A DNA stretch of 48,133 bases. It comes from a virus. The position numbers and the translations under genes are program-made. The stretch lies in the IMG/VR virus record IMGVR_UViG_3300043399_000060, positions 1 to 48,133 of that record; one strand, 5' to 3'. Shown one piece after another: positions 40,445-46,639 of this stretch (the stretch's first letter is position 1; the number at the start of each line of letters is the position of its first letter). The notes under the pieces were generated by a model. It had not been told where the DNA came from and ran no database searches. It saw only the letters and a list, made by a program, of their open reading frames with translations.

Positions 40445-41241
40445 TATTTACCTACAACAACTTGACCACGGAAGTCGAATGGAATAACAACAGTGTTTAC
40501 TTTACCGTTCTTAATACCTTCGGCGATATCAGCTTGAGCCTTTGCTTGCATATAAGCAATTGACTGAGCACCTTGATTAGCCAATGCTTGCATACGACGA
40601 GCCTCAGCTTCAGCAGTCTTTACTTCAACTTCTTTTTGCTTGAATTCATTCTTTGAACGAACCAGCGCGTTGGCAGATTCAACAACGCTGTCAGCAGGCA
40701 CTACGTTACGCACAAGAACCTGAGTGATAGTAATGCTACCATCCAACTTTTCGTCAGTCAATGTCTTTTGAATTTGTTCTTTGATAGACAATTCCATTGC
40801 TTGACGAGCATCAGCCATTTCCAACGCTTCGTATTTACGCGCTTCTTTGTAGATAGCATTACGTGCAGCATTGTGGATATAGTTAAACATCAAGTAAGTA
40901 TCGCCATCGTGTTTAACGTGGAATGCCTTTGACTTGGTATTATAAAGTTCAGCAACTTGAGACTGGTTCAAGCTGTAGATAACGATGGCATCAAAGTCTT
41001 TCATTGTGCTGTTATCTTTGGCAATTGGAGTCATGTCGTCCAATTTCACGTTAACATCTTTGACGGGGAATGTCAGAACATCACCAACCAAGACTTGATT
41101 GAAAGAACCTGGAAGCAATTCCTCATTCTTAACTTGCTTATCAAAACCAACTCGCAAACCAACTTCACCAGTTTCAATACGGGTGCAACCAGTCAGCAAG
41201 ACAGCGCCAGCCAAAATAGCCATAGAGACAAGACGTTTCAT
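40444..41241 (-). CDS. SPFH/prohibitin-domain lipoprotein
   Basis: A 265-aa protein with a lipoprotein signal (L-L-T-G-C, Cys19) and a prohibitin/SPFH-like domain over about residues 22-200, followed by a coiled coil rich in Ala/Glu (F-K-Q-K-E-V-E-V-K-T-A-E-A-E-A-R). SPFH proteins scaffold membrane microdomains and proteases, as HflC/HflK do. A phage version is known in some T4-like phages but its role is unknown. Two small membrane ORFs precede it and a Ser-rich membrane protein follows. Confidence 0.75.
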   Translation of the reverse strand: MKRLVSMAILAGAVLLTGCTRIETGEVGLRVGFDKQVKNEELLPGSFNQVLVGDVLTFPVKDVNVKLDDMTPIAKDNSTMKDFDAIVIYSLNQSQVAELYNTKSKAFHVKHDGDTYLMFNYIHNAARNAIYKEARKYEALEMADARQAMELSIKEQIQKTLTDEKLDGSITITQVLVRNVVPADSVVESANALVRSKNEFKQKEVEVKTAEAEARRMQALANQGAQSIAYMQAKAQADIAEGIKNGKVNTVVIPFDFRGQVVVGK

Positions 41242-41242
41242 A

Positions 41243-41329
41243 TTAAATAAATCCTTTTACCATTAGAAAGAAACACACAACAAAACCAAGAACAAAATAC
41301 AATGGGCGGAGCCAGACATCATTAATCAT
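41243..41329 (-). CDS. 28-aa single-span membrane micro-protein
   Basis: A 28-aa ORF with ATG 41329 and an AAGGTG ribosome site; almost the whole peptide is one hydrophobic span (L-Y-F-V-L-G-F-V-V-C-F-F-L-M-V). It lies between a 58-aa two-span protein and the SPFH lipoprotein, with only a few bases between them. The ribosome site and spacing support a real gene; function unknown. Confidence 0.5.
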   Translation of the reverse strand: MINDVWLRPLYFVLGFVVCFFLMVKGFI

Positions 41330-41337
41330 AATTCACC

Positions 41338-41514
41338 TTAGAAAGTTAGGACAATTGCAGTCAAACAAGCCAGAGCAATAAACGCAGTCATGAAACTGTA
41401 GAATACTGCTTTGATCAGATCAAATTTTGCAGCAGGAGAAATGTGCCAGAAGTAACTAAGACCAAAGAACACCACACCCCACACTGCAAGGAATACCATA
41501 ATAGCACGAATCAT
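41338..41514 (-). CDS. Small two-span membrane protein (58 aa)
   Basis: ATG 41514 overlaps the upstream stop (ATGA). Two hydrophobic segments (about residues 4-22 and 36-57) flank a short polar loop with W-H-I-S-P. It is typical of small phage inner-membrane proteins; a link to SPFH or membrane takeover is conjecture. Confidence 0.6.
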   Translation of the reverse strand: MIRAIMVFLAVWGVVFFGLSYFWHISPAAKFDLIKAVFYSFMTAFIALACLTAIVLTF

Positions 41515-41807
41515 TTTTTAATTCTTTCTAAGAATTCTTGAGAGAGTTTATTATGTTGTTCAACCGAACAATAAAGAATCCACTCACAAGGAACTTTTAC
41601 ATTATCTTTATCCAATAAGAAATAACCAACAAGGGTATAAGGAATACCTTCATCTATATTTCTTTCGATCGAAAAGACATCTAAGTTATCCCAATTGATA
41701 ACAAAGTTACATGAAGCAAGATCAGCCTCGCGTAGATTGTCATTTTCTAATTTCAAAGACTTAATAGTCTCTCGGGCTTCACGTAGTTCGCTAAACACGT
41801 TCAACAT
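41511..41807 (-). CDS. Hypothetical protein (98 aa)
   Basis: A 98-aa protein whose first 25 residues form a coiled-coil-like helix (L-R-E-A-R-E-T-I-K-S-L-K-L-E-N), followed by beta-strands. No known domain. It overlaps the stop of the diphosphohydrolase-like gene by one base, so is co-translated with it. Confidence 0.55.
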   Translation of the reverse strand: MLNVFSELREARETIKSLKLENDNLREADLASCNFVINWDNLDVFSIERNIDEGIPYTLVGYFLLDKDNVKVPCEWILYCSVEQHNKLSQEFLERIKK

Positions 41808-42130
41808 TATACATCCTTTGAATACTTTACATCATGCTCATACAAGAAAGCCAAGCAACACATAGCATGAGCCAAGTGGTGGATACCAGACTCTGGGTCT
41901 AGCGTTTCTCCCATTTTCCAAGCCCACACATGACGCTCAAGCGCAGCAAAGTAACGTCGTTTGGAATCAGGAACCAACTGCCAATTATCAGGCGCATATT
42001 TTTGAGCACCAAAGGTCAAAACTTTGACCATCTCTGCTTGTGCAAGAGGTGGAATCAGATCATAGCGAAGTTTATCACCATCAAACTTACGACCATCGGG
42101 TGTAGCTTCTTTTTGCTTTTTAGTAACCAT
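41807..42130 (-). CDS. dATP/dGTP diphosphohydrolase N-terminal-like protein (107 aa)
   Basis: A 107-aa all-helical protein with K-F-D-G-D-K-L-R-Y-D-L-I-P-P-L-A followed by V-L-T-F-G-A-Q-K-Y-A-P-D-N-W, the characteristic segment of the phage family I know as dGTP_diPhyd_N (dATP/dGTP diphosphohydrolase, N-terminal). H-L-A-H-A near residue 88 may contribute metal binding. The family is poorly characterised; nucleotide pool trimming is a family-based guess. Confidence 0.65.
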   Translation of the reverse strand: MVTKKQKEATPDGRKFDGDKLRYDLIPPLAQAEMVKVLTFGAQKYAPDNWQLVPDSKRRYFAALERHVWAWKMGETLDPESGIHHLAHAMCCLAFLYEHDVKYSKDV

Positions 42131-42150
42131 ACTATCTCCAGTGTATCAAC

Positions 42151-42175
42151 TATGGGCACTCATAGAATGCCCATA
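42151..42175 (-). repeat. Inverted repeat between two small genes
   Basis: An 8-bp perfect stem TATGGGCA / TGCCCATA with a 9-base loop in the 50-base gap 42131-42180. No T-run follows on the minus strand, so it is a weak terminator or an operator/processing site rather than a classical terminator. Confidence 0.5.
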
Positions 42176-42180
42176 AGCAA

Positions 42181-42441
42181 TTAGCCGCGAGTGAAAATGG
42201 TAGCACCAGCAACATGATTTGCGATTGCAATCATACGCTTGCTTGGTTTACCGATACGGTACTTAGTTGTTTCTGTGCCATCGGACAGAGTAGCTTTGTT
42301 GCTATAGATGCAATGACCTTGCATGCGCAATTGATGAATTGCATCATGTGGGTTCTTCAAACCAAAAGAGCCAGCGATCTGGCGAGCAGTGACTGTAGCA
42401 CCATTTTTAAGATGATTCAATAGCTTTGCTTGTTTAGACAT
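42181..42441 (-). CDS. Winged-helix DNA-binding protein (86 aa)
   Basis: A small basic protein: L-K-N-G-A-T-V-T-A-R-Q-I-A-G-S-F-G-L-K-N-P-H (residues 11-32) forms a helix-turn-helix as in the HTH_39-type winged-helix domain, followed by a wing with G-T-E-T-T-K-Y-R-I. It probably regulates transcription of phage or host genes. It sits between two hairpins. Confidence 0.7.
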   Translation of the reverse strand: MSKQAKLLNHLKNGATVTARQIAGSFGLKNPHDAIHQLRMQGHCIYSNKATLSDGTETTKYRIGKPSKRMIAIANHVAGATIFTRG

Positions 42442-42461
42442 AATATCTCCATACCATCAAC

Positions 42462-42501
42462 AAAAAGAGGACGTAAGAGAGATGGTGTATCCCTTACGCC
42501 C
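42462..42501 (-). terminator. Rho-independent terminator
   Basis: On the minus strand GGGCGTAAG pairs with CTTACGTCC (one G-U), extended by GGGA/TCTC, then CTCTTTTTG. It ends the transcript of the Lys/Ala-rich protein gene (42507-43007). Confidence 0.75.
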
Positions 42502-42506
42502 TGTAA

Positions 42507-43007
42507 TTAAATTTCGATGCCGTTTTCGCGGAGGATCTGATTGAAGTCCTCTGTGTCGTCATCGTACGCATCAGATTCAGCGATGACACTTTGTAGGCGT
42601 GAAGTGTCCATAGTAGAATCTTTTTCTACTTTCTTCGCAGCCTTGGGTGCGACAGCTTTAGTCTTGGTCTTAGCCACAGTAGTCTTAGCGACTTTGGCAA
42701 CTTTAGCTTTAGCAGCCTTAACAGGATTCTGCTTGGCATCAAGTTCAAGATTGAATGCCTTCATTTCCTCTGCAGTGGGAACTGGCAGTTGGTACACACC
42801 ACGCTCAACTTTGTTCTTGTTGAACAACCAGTTGGGGTAACCAATCTTCTCACCCTTAACACCATTGCGTTGTTCGCGCAAGATGTAATAGATGGAAGCA
42901 CACTCTTTGAGTGTAATTTGTGGGTCTTTCTTGTATTGTGGTTTTTCTGCAAGAACAGCCACAACAAAGCGTTTCTGGGAAAGAGTCAGGTTTGCAAATT
43001 TCAACAT
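42507..43007 (-). CDS. Protein with Lys/Ala-rich linker, unknown function (166 aa)
   Basis: A 166-aa protein: a folded N-terminal 85 residues (L-T-L-S-Q-K-R-F-V-V-A-V ... G-Y-P-N-W-L-F), then an extended K-V-A-K-V-A-K linker rich in Lys and Ala like histone H1 tails, and an acidic C-terminal helix. Start at ATG 43007 with AAAGGA. The linker suggests DNA contact, but no family is recognised. It is a single-gene unit between a promoter and a terminator, so likely well expressed. Confidence 0.6.
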   Translation of the reverse strand: MLKFANLTLSQKRFVVAVLAEKPQYKKDPQITLKECASIYYILREQRNGVKGEKIGYPNWLFNKNKVERGVYQLPVPTAEEMKAFNLELDAKQNPVKAAKAKVAKVAKTTVAKTKTKAVAPKAAKKVEKDSTMDTSRLQSVIAESDAYDDDTEDFNQILRENGIEI

Positions 43008-43054
43008 AATATATCCTTTCAAGATTACAAAACATTACCGAAGTAACAGATGTT

Positions 43055-43083
43055 ATTATACAGGAACTAACAATAAAAGGCAA
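43055..43083 (-). promoter_or_regulatory. Sigma70-like promoter
   Basis: Minus strand TTGCCT (43083-43078), 17-base spacer, TATAAT (43060-43055) with TG. It precedes the Lys/Ala-rich protein gene. The bases TTG[C/T]CTTTTAT and TGTATAATAAC match the promoter at 32247-32275 beyond the core boxes. Confidence 0.8.
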
Positions 43084-43093
43084 GTCTTTTTTG

Positions 43094-43122
43094 TAATAAC
43101 CCTACAGCCCGTGGGGTTATTA
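43094..43122 (-). repeat. Perfect inverted repeat after cobS
   Basis: A 9-bp stem (TAATAACCC / GGGTTATTA) with an 11-base GC-rich loop between the CobS-like gene and the next promoter. There is no T-run in the minus direction, so it may be a rho-dependent stop, a protective 3' hairpin or an operator. Confidence 0.55.
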
Positions 43123-43143
43123 AAAGTAAACCTAAAGTGTTAC
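43121..43143 (-). repeat. Intergenic repeat, copy 2
   Basis: Minus strand GTAACACTTTAGG then TTTACTTTTA, directly after the CobS stop codon. It matches copy 1 at 32358-32381 apart from small indels and substitutions. Confidence 0.55.
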
Positions 43144-43144
43144 T

Positions 43145-44269
43145 TTAGAAGGGGATTTCCTCTTCATAAGGCTGGGGAACTACTTTTTGGGGCTTGACAG
43201 GCTCTGGTTCAGGAGAAGCCACTTTGTCGTACAAGTCGATAAATGCAGTCCTAGTCGAAGCATCAAAACGATTGCAGCACAGCTGTACGGCTTTTTCGCG
43301 ATTCTTAAAGATTGCAAAGGCTCGAACAATGTGAATCATACGACGAGTTGTAATAGTCTCATCGCAACCACCATCAGCAAAAGTTCTACGAATAGCTTCA
43401 GCCCACTTGACTAGAGTTTCAGCAAATTCTTCATCAACACAAGAGTATGTATCCATCAGATTTTTAATAATCTTAACTTCAATCTTTGCGTTGGGATAGT
43501 CTTGATCAAAGGTAACAGCAAAACGCTCAAGGAACGCTTCGTTCAGAATGTTAGTACCAATGTAACGACCATCATCACTGCCTTTACCTTTTGTGTTGGC
43601 AGTGGCGATAATGTTAAATCCCTGAGCAGGAACAATCATCTCATTTTTAAGTTTGAAGTAGTATGGCTTGCCTTCAAGAATAGGCTGCAAGCACAACAGG
43701 GTGTTAGCAGCGCCAGCATCAATTTCATCCAACAGCAGAGTACAACCTGTGCGCATGGCGATTAACACTGGACCTTCGACAATTTCAACATTACCTTCTT
43801 GAAGAGTCTTGGAACCAATAAGTTGTTCTTCGTCAGTCATCATGTTAAGGTTAACACGAATCAATGGCTTTTTATGCTTGGCACAGATTTGTTCAACCAT
43901 TGTTGACTTACCATTACCAGTTGGACCAGAGATATAAGTTGGGTAGAAGATACCTTCTTTGATAATAGACTCAATATCTGAGTAGTTACCAAATGGTACA
44001 AAGTTAGGATCTTTAACAGGAATCAAAGAATTGGATTCTTGAACAACTTCTTTCGTTGGGGTTTGAGCAGCTTGTTTCTTGGCAACAGAATATGAGCCAC
44101 GACCAACTTTTTCAGTCATGAGCCAAACAGGATACTTGCTAGTGCCAAGATCACTCATAACTTCCAACAGTTGCTGTCTGGTAACAACACCATCTACAGA
44201 AACTGCAGGGAACATCTCATACATTCGGTTCTCAAAAGAACTACGAAACTCAGAATCAATTTTAGCCAT
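43145..44269 (-). CDS. cobS: CobS/MoxR-like AAA+ ATPase
   Basis: A 374-aa AAA+ ATPase of the CobS type frequent in aquatic T4-like phages. Walker A G-P-T-G-N-G-K-S-T at residues 115-123, Walker B L-L-L-D-E-I-D at 178-184 and a sensor region I-A-T-A-N-T-K-G are visible. Cellular CobS works with VWA protein CobT in cobaltochelatase; here the partner with a VWA domain is encoded immediately upstream (44321-46555) and no chelatase subunit is seen, so a MoxR-VWA chaperone/remodelling role is more likely than B12 synthesis. Confidence 0.88.
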   Translation of the reverse strand: MAKIDSEFRSSFENRMYEMFPAVSVDGVVTRQQLLEVMSDLGTSKYPVWLMTEKVGRGSYSVAKKQAAQTPTKEVVQESNSLIPVKDPNFVPFGNYSDIESIIKEGIFYPTYISGPTGNGKSTMVEQICAKHKKPLIRVNLNMMTDEEQLIGSKTLQEGNVEIVEGPVLIAMRTGCTLLLDEIDAGAANTLLCLQPILEGKPYYFKLKNEMIVPAQGFNIIATANTKGKGSDDGRYIGTNILNEAFLERFAVTFDQDYPNAKIEVKIIKNLMDTYSCVDEEFAETLVKWAEAIRRTFADGGCDETITTRRMIHIVRAFAIFKNREKAVQLCCNRFDASTRTAFIDLYDKVASPEPEPVKPQKVVPQPYEEEIPF

Positions 44270-44295
44270 AATAAATCACTCCATTCACTAACATA

Positions 44296-44324
44296 ATTAT
44301 ACTGTAGTTATTGTTGCAAGTCAA
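44296..44324 (-). promoter_or_regulatory. Sigma70-like promoter of cobS
   Basis: Minus strand TTGACT (44324-44319), 17-base spacer, TATAAT (44301-44296), 27 bases before the CobS start. The -35 box overlaps the last codons of the upstream VWA gene. Confidence 0.8.
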
Positions 44325-46555
44325 GCAACATATCCAATGAATCGGTTCAACAAGACACGACTTGTTTTCTTGACATTTAGATAATTACTAAACTTTCTAG
44401 AGATAGCAGAAGCACTCATATTTGAAGTGGCTTCAAGTTCACCGTCATCAATCTTAGTTGAAGATTGTGGAATCAAGAACAAGTCATCTCTGCCAGTGCC
44501 ACTAATAGAAGCAAAACCATCATTCTTAAAATCTTTTCTCCAGTCTTCAATCAACGCTTCGTAGTCGCCCCTGAAGTCTGGAATGTTACAACGAATAACA
44601 CTTCTAAGGTCTCGCAGTGAGTTCTTGGAAATATAAAAACCAACAACTGTAACACCGTAACGATCTTTAATCATACGAAGGATGACTTCGGTTTGCTTGG
44701 AAGAATCTGAACTAAACTCATAAGTCTTTTGTGTTTGTTCATCACGGATAAAATGCTTTTGTGTTATTCTCTTATACTGACCATTGATATACTCATTCGA
44801 GTAAGAGTGTAAACCTGCACGAGAACCAACATATGGACCAATAGAACCACCTTCACCATCGGTCAGTGTGATGAAAGTCATCTTTTCAATATTGTTGTTC
44901 TTGATGTAAGTGCCAAGGTTGTTGTAAACCCAAACAAGAGCCTGATTCAATGGAGTTGCGCCAAGGTCATAACCTTCATTCAAAAAGAATTTTGGATCAA
45001 GTGTGCGTTTAGCCATAGTGTTAAATTCACTGGATGTCATTTTATCAGAGAACAATTCCAGCAACCTAAAGTTATCATTGGTCTTTAGAGTATCTCTGTC
45101 CTTGCTAACAGATGGAGATGGAGATTTATATCCATAACGATCTATTGTCTTCAAGTGATATTGAGATGTGAAAGCCAAAACTCGGTATGGAATCTGAACC
45201 TTTGAACAGAACATAGCCAAGTTAATAACTTGTTGTAGTGTTTCTGTGATAACATTAGACATGGAACCAGACCAGTCCAACAAGAAAATCATACCATGAT
45301 TTTTACCAGTGGGCAACACAGTCACACGTTTGAACAAGTCATCATTTAGTTTATACGACCAGATTTTACGCATGTCCAACGAACCAACTTTAGAAGTTTG
45401 TGCACGCTTGTACATCTGAGCAGACTTACGCATATCAAATTCTTTGACAAGGTAATTCACAGTGCGCACAGATTCACTTTTGAATTTCTCAAAGTCTGCA
45501 TCAATTTCCTTTTGACGTGTGACCATCTGTTGATACCAACTATTACGGTATGGCATATCGTCAATAGTCCAAGTCTTTTTAATCTCGTTCAATATAGTCT
45601 TGTAAGAGATAACAGGATCTTCTTGGTAATGTGTATCGTATTTCCAGTAGAAATAATGAGTGCTGTCATCAGCCAAACTTTCCAGTTGCTGACTAAATGC
45701 CTTGTCTGTTAGAGACTCAAGTTCATCTTCAGATGTATCTTGGTTTGCTTCAGCAGGGGTTTCAGTCTCTTCTTGTTCACCGCTTGGTTTACCATTTGGT
45801 TGTTGCTGATCGTCAGAGTCTTGCTCTGTGTCAGAGTCATCCGAATCATTAGAAGCAGGGGCTTCATCTTCTTGATCATCTTCTTCTTGATCTTCTGAAT
45901 AACCAAATGTCTGGCTTGGATCATCTTGGTCATCTTCTTCTTCTTGATCTTCAGGAATAGATGACTTAGAAGAGTTTTGCTGGCGCTGTTCTTTTTGTTG
46001 CTTGATCTGATCTTTTGAAAACTCATAAATTTCATGAGCCAGTTCAATGACTTCTTCAACAGTCTCACATCGTTCAGCACGATCTACGAACTCACGCTCA
46101 ATAGAATTGAACTTAACACCACAATCAAAACCAGCTTTGTAGTACATGTTGATTTTGTCAATCAACAAAAGTTTGTCAAATGATTGGACTTGTTTAACCT
46201 TAAAAAAGTCACGATCGTTAAGTTGTTTGTAACCAGCACTCATGCGTTTACGCAGACCTGGATACTTACGTTTGATTAGTTTTTCAATGCGCACGTCCTC
46301 CAGCACATTAAGGTATGTCATAATGCGAGGATTCTTTTCGATGGGTTCGATGTACTTTTCGCCTGTGTAAAGAGCGTGACCAACTTCGTGAGCGATCAAC
46401 ATGTCTTCAATCTCTGGCGTCATGTCTTTCCAAAGTGGCAAAGTTAACACACGTGATCTGATATCAAAAGATGCAGTACGTGTTGTGGCGCGAACAACAG
46501 TTAGGTTTTCTGTTGCAAGAAGTTTAGCGGATAGGTCTGATGTTGCAGTGTGCAT
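44321..46555 (-). CDS. Metallopeptidase-VWA fusion protein (CobT-like, 744 aa)
   Basis: A 744-aa protein. Near the N-terminus H56-E-V-G-H60 is a zinc-peptidase HExxH motif, with N83-V-L-E86-D-V-R giving a probable third ligand. A very acidic linker (about residues 200-285) follows, then a C-terminal VWA domain with complete MIDAS D427-W-S429-G-S431 and a L-T-D near 580-590. CobT-type proteins also have an acidic linker and VWA, but the HExxH domain adds a peptidase. The ATG at 46555 has a GGAG site; the GTG at 46585 falls in the promoter -10 box. Pairs with CobS-like ATPase. Confidence 0.8.
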   Translation of the reverse strand: MHTATSDLSAKLLATENLTVVRATTRTASFDIRSRVLTLPLWKDMTPEIEDMLIAHEVGHALYTGEKYIEPIEKNPRIMTYLNVLEDVRIEKLIKRKYPGLRKRMSAGYKQLNDRDFFKVKQVQSFDKLLLIDKINMYYKAGFDCGVKFNSIEREFVDRAERCETVEEVIELAHEIYEFSKDQIKQQKEQRQQNSSKSSIPEDQEEEDDQDDPSQTFGYSEDQEEDDQEDEAPASNDSDDSDTEQDSDDQQQPNGKPSGEQEETETPAEANQDTSEDELESLTDKAFSQQLESLADDSTHYFYWKYDTHYQEDPVISYKTILNEIKKTWTIDDMPYRNSWYQQMVTRQKEIDADFEKFKSESVRTVNYLVKEFDMRKSAQMYKRAQTSKVGSLDMRKIWSYKLNDDLFKRVTVLPTGKNHGMIFLLDWSGSMSNVITETLQQVINLAMFCSKVQIPYRVLAFTSQYHLKTIDRYGYKSPSPSVSKDRDTLKTNDNFRLLELFSDKMTSSEFNTMAKRTLDPKFFLNEGYDLGATPLNQALVWVYNNLGTYIKNNNIEKMTFITLTDGEGGSIGPYVGSRAGLHSYSNEYINGQYKRITQKHFIRDEQTQKTYEFSSDSSKQTEVILRMIKDRYGVTVVGFYISKNSLRDLRSVIRCNIPDFRGDYEALIEDWRKDFKNDGFASISGTGRDDLFLIPQSSTKIDDGELEATSNMSASAISRKFSNYLNVKKTSRVLLNRFIGYVA

Positions 46556-46573
46556 AATGTATCTCCAGATAGA

Positions 46574-46602
46574 ATTATACACCAAAACCGTATAAAAGAC
46601 AA
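46574..46602 (-). promoter_or_regulatory. Sigma70-like promoter of the metallopeptidase-VWA gene
   Basis: Minus strand TTGTCT (46602-46597), 17-base spacer, TATAAT (46579-46574) preceded by TG. The spacer begins TTTTAT as in the promoters at 32247 and 43055. Confidence 0.8.
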
Positions 46603-46605
46603 CAC

Positions 46606-46635
46606 CAATAAAAAACCCTGTCAGAGACAGGGTTT
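46606..46635 (-). terminator. Rho-independent terminator after gp46
   Basis: A 9-bp perfect stem (AACCCTGTC / GACAGGGTT) with a 3-base loop and a TTTTTT run on the minus strand, just after the gp46 stop codon. The next promoter begins within a few bases. Confidence 0.9.
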
Positions 46636-46639
46636 GCGG

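Noticed and set aside
43094-43122. Hairpin as a classical rho-independent terminator
   Set aside because: The stem is perfect but the minus strand continues with an A-run, not T, so the defining U-tract is missing.
45709-46080. Lys-rich minus-strand frame (123 aa) inside the VWA protein
   Set aside because: Out-of-frame reading of the acidic linker repeat; not a separate gene.
43145-46555. Cobaltochelatase (vitamin B12) function
   Set aside because: CobS- and CobT-like names come from homology, but no CobN chelatase subunit or other B12 gene is present and the VWA protein carries a peptidase motif instead of the CobT N-terminus.
46555-46585. GTG start at 46585 for the VWA protein
   Set aside because: The first codons would lie in the -10 box TATAAT of the promoter; the ATG at 46555 has a proper GGAG site.
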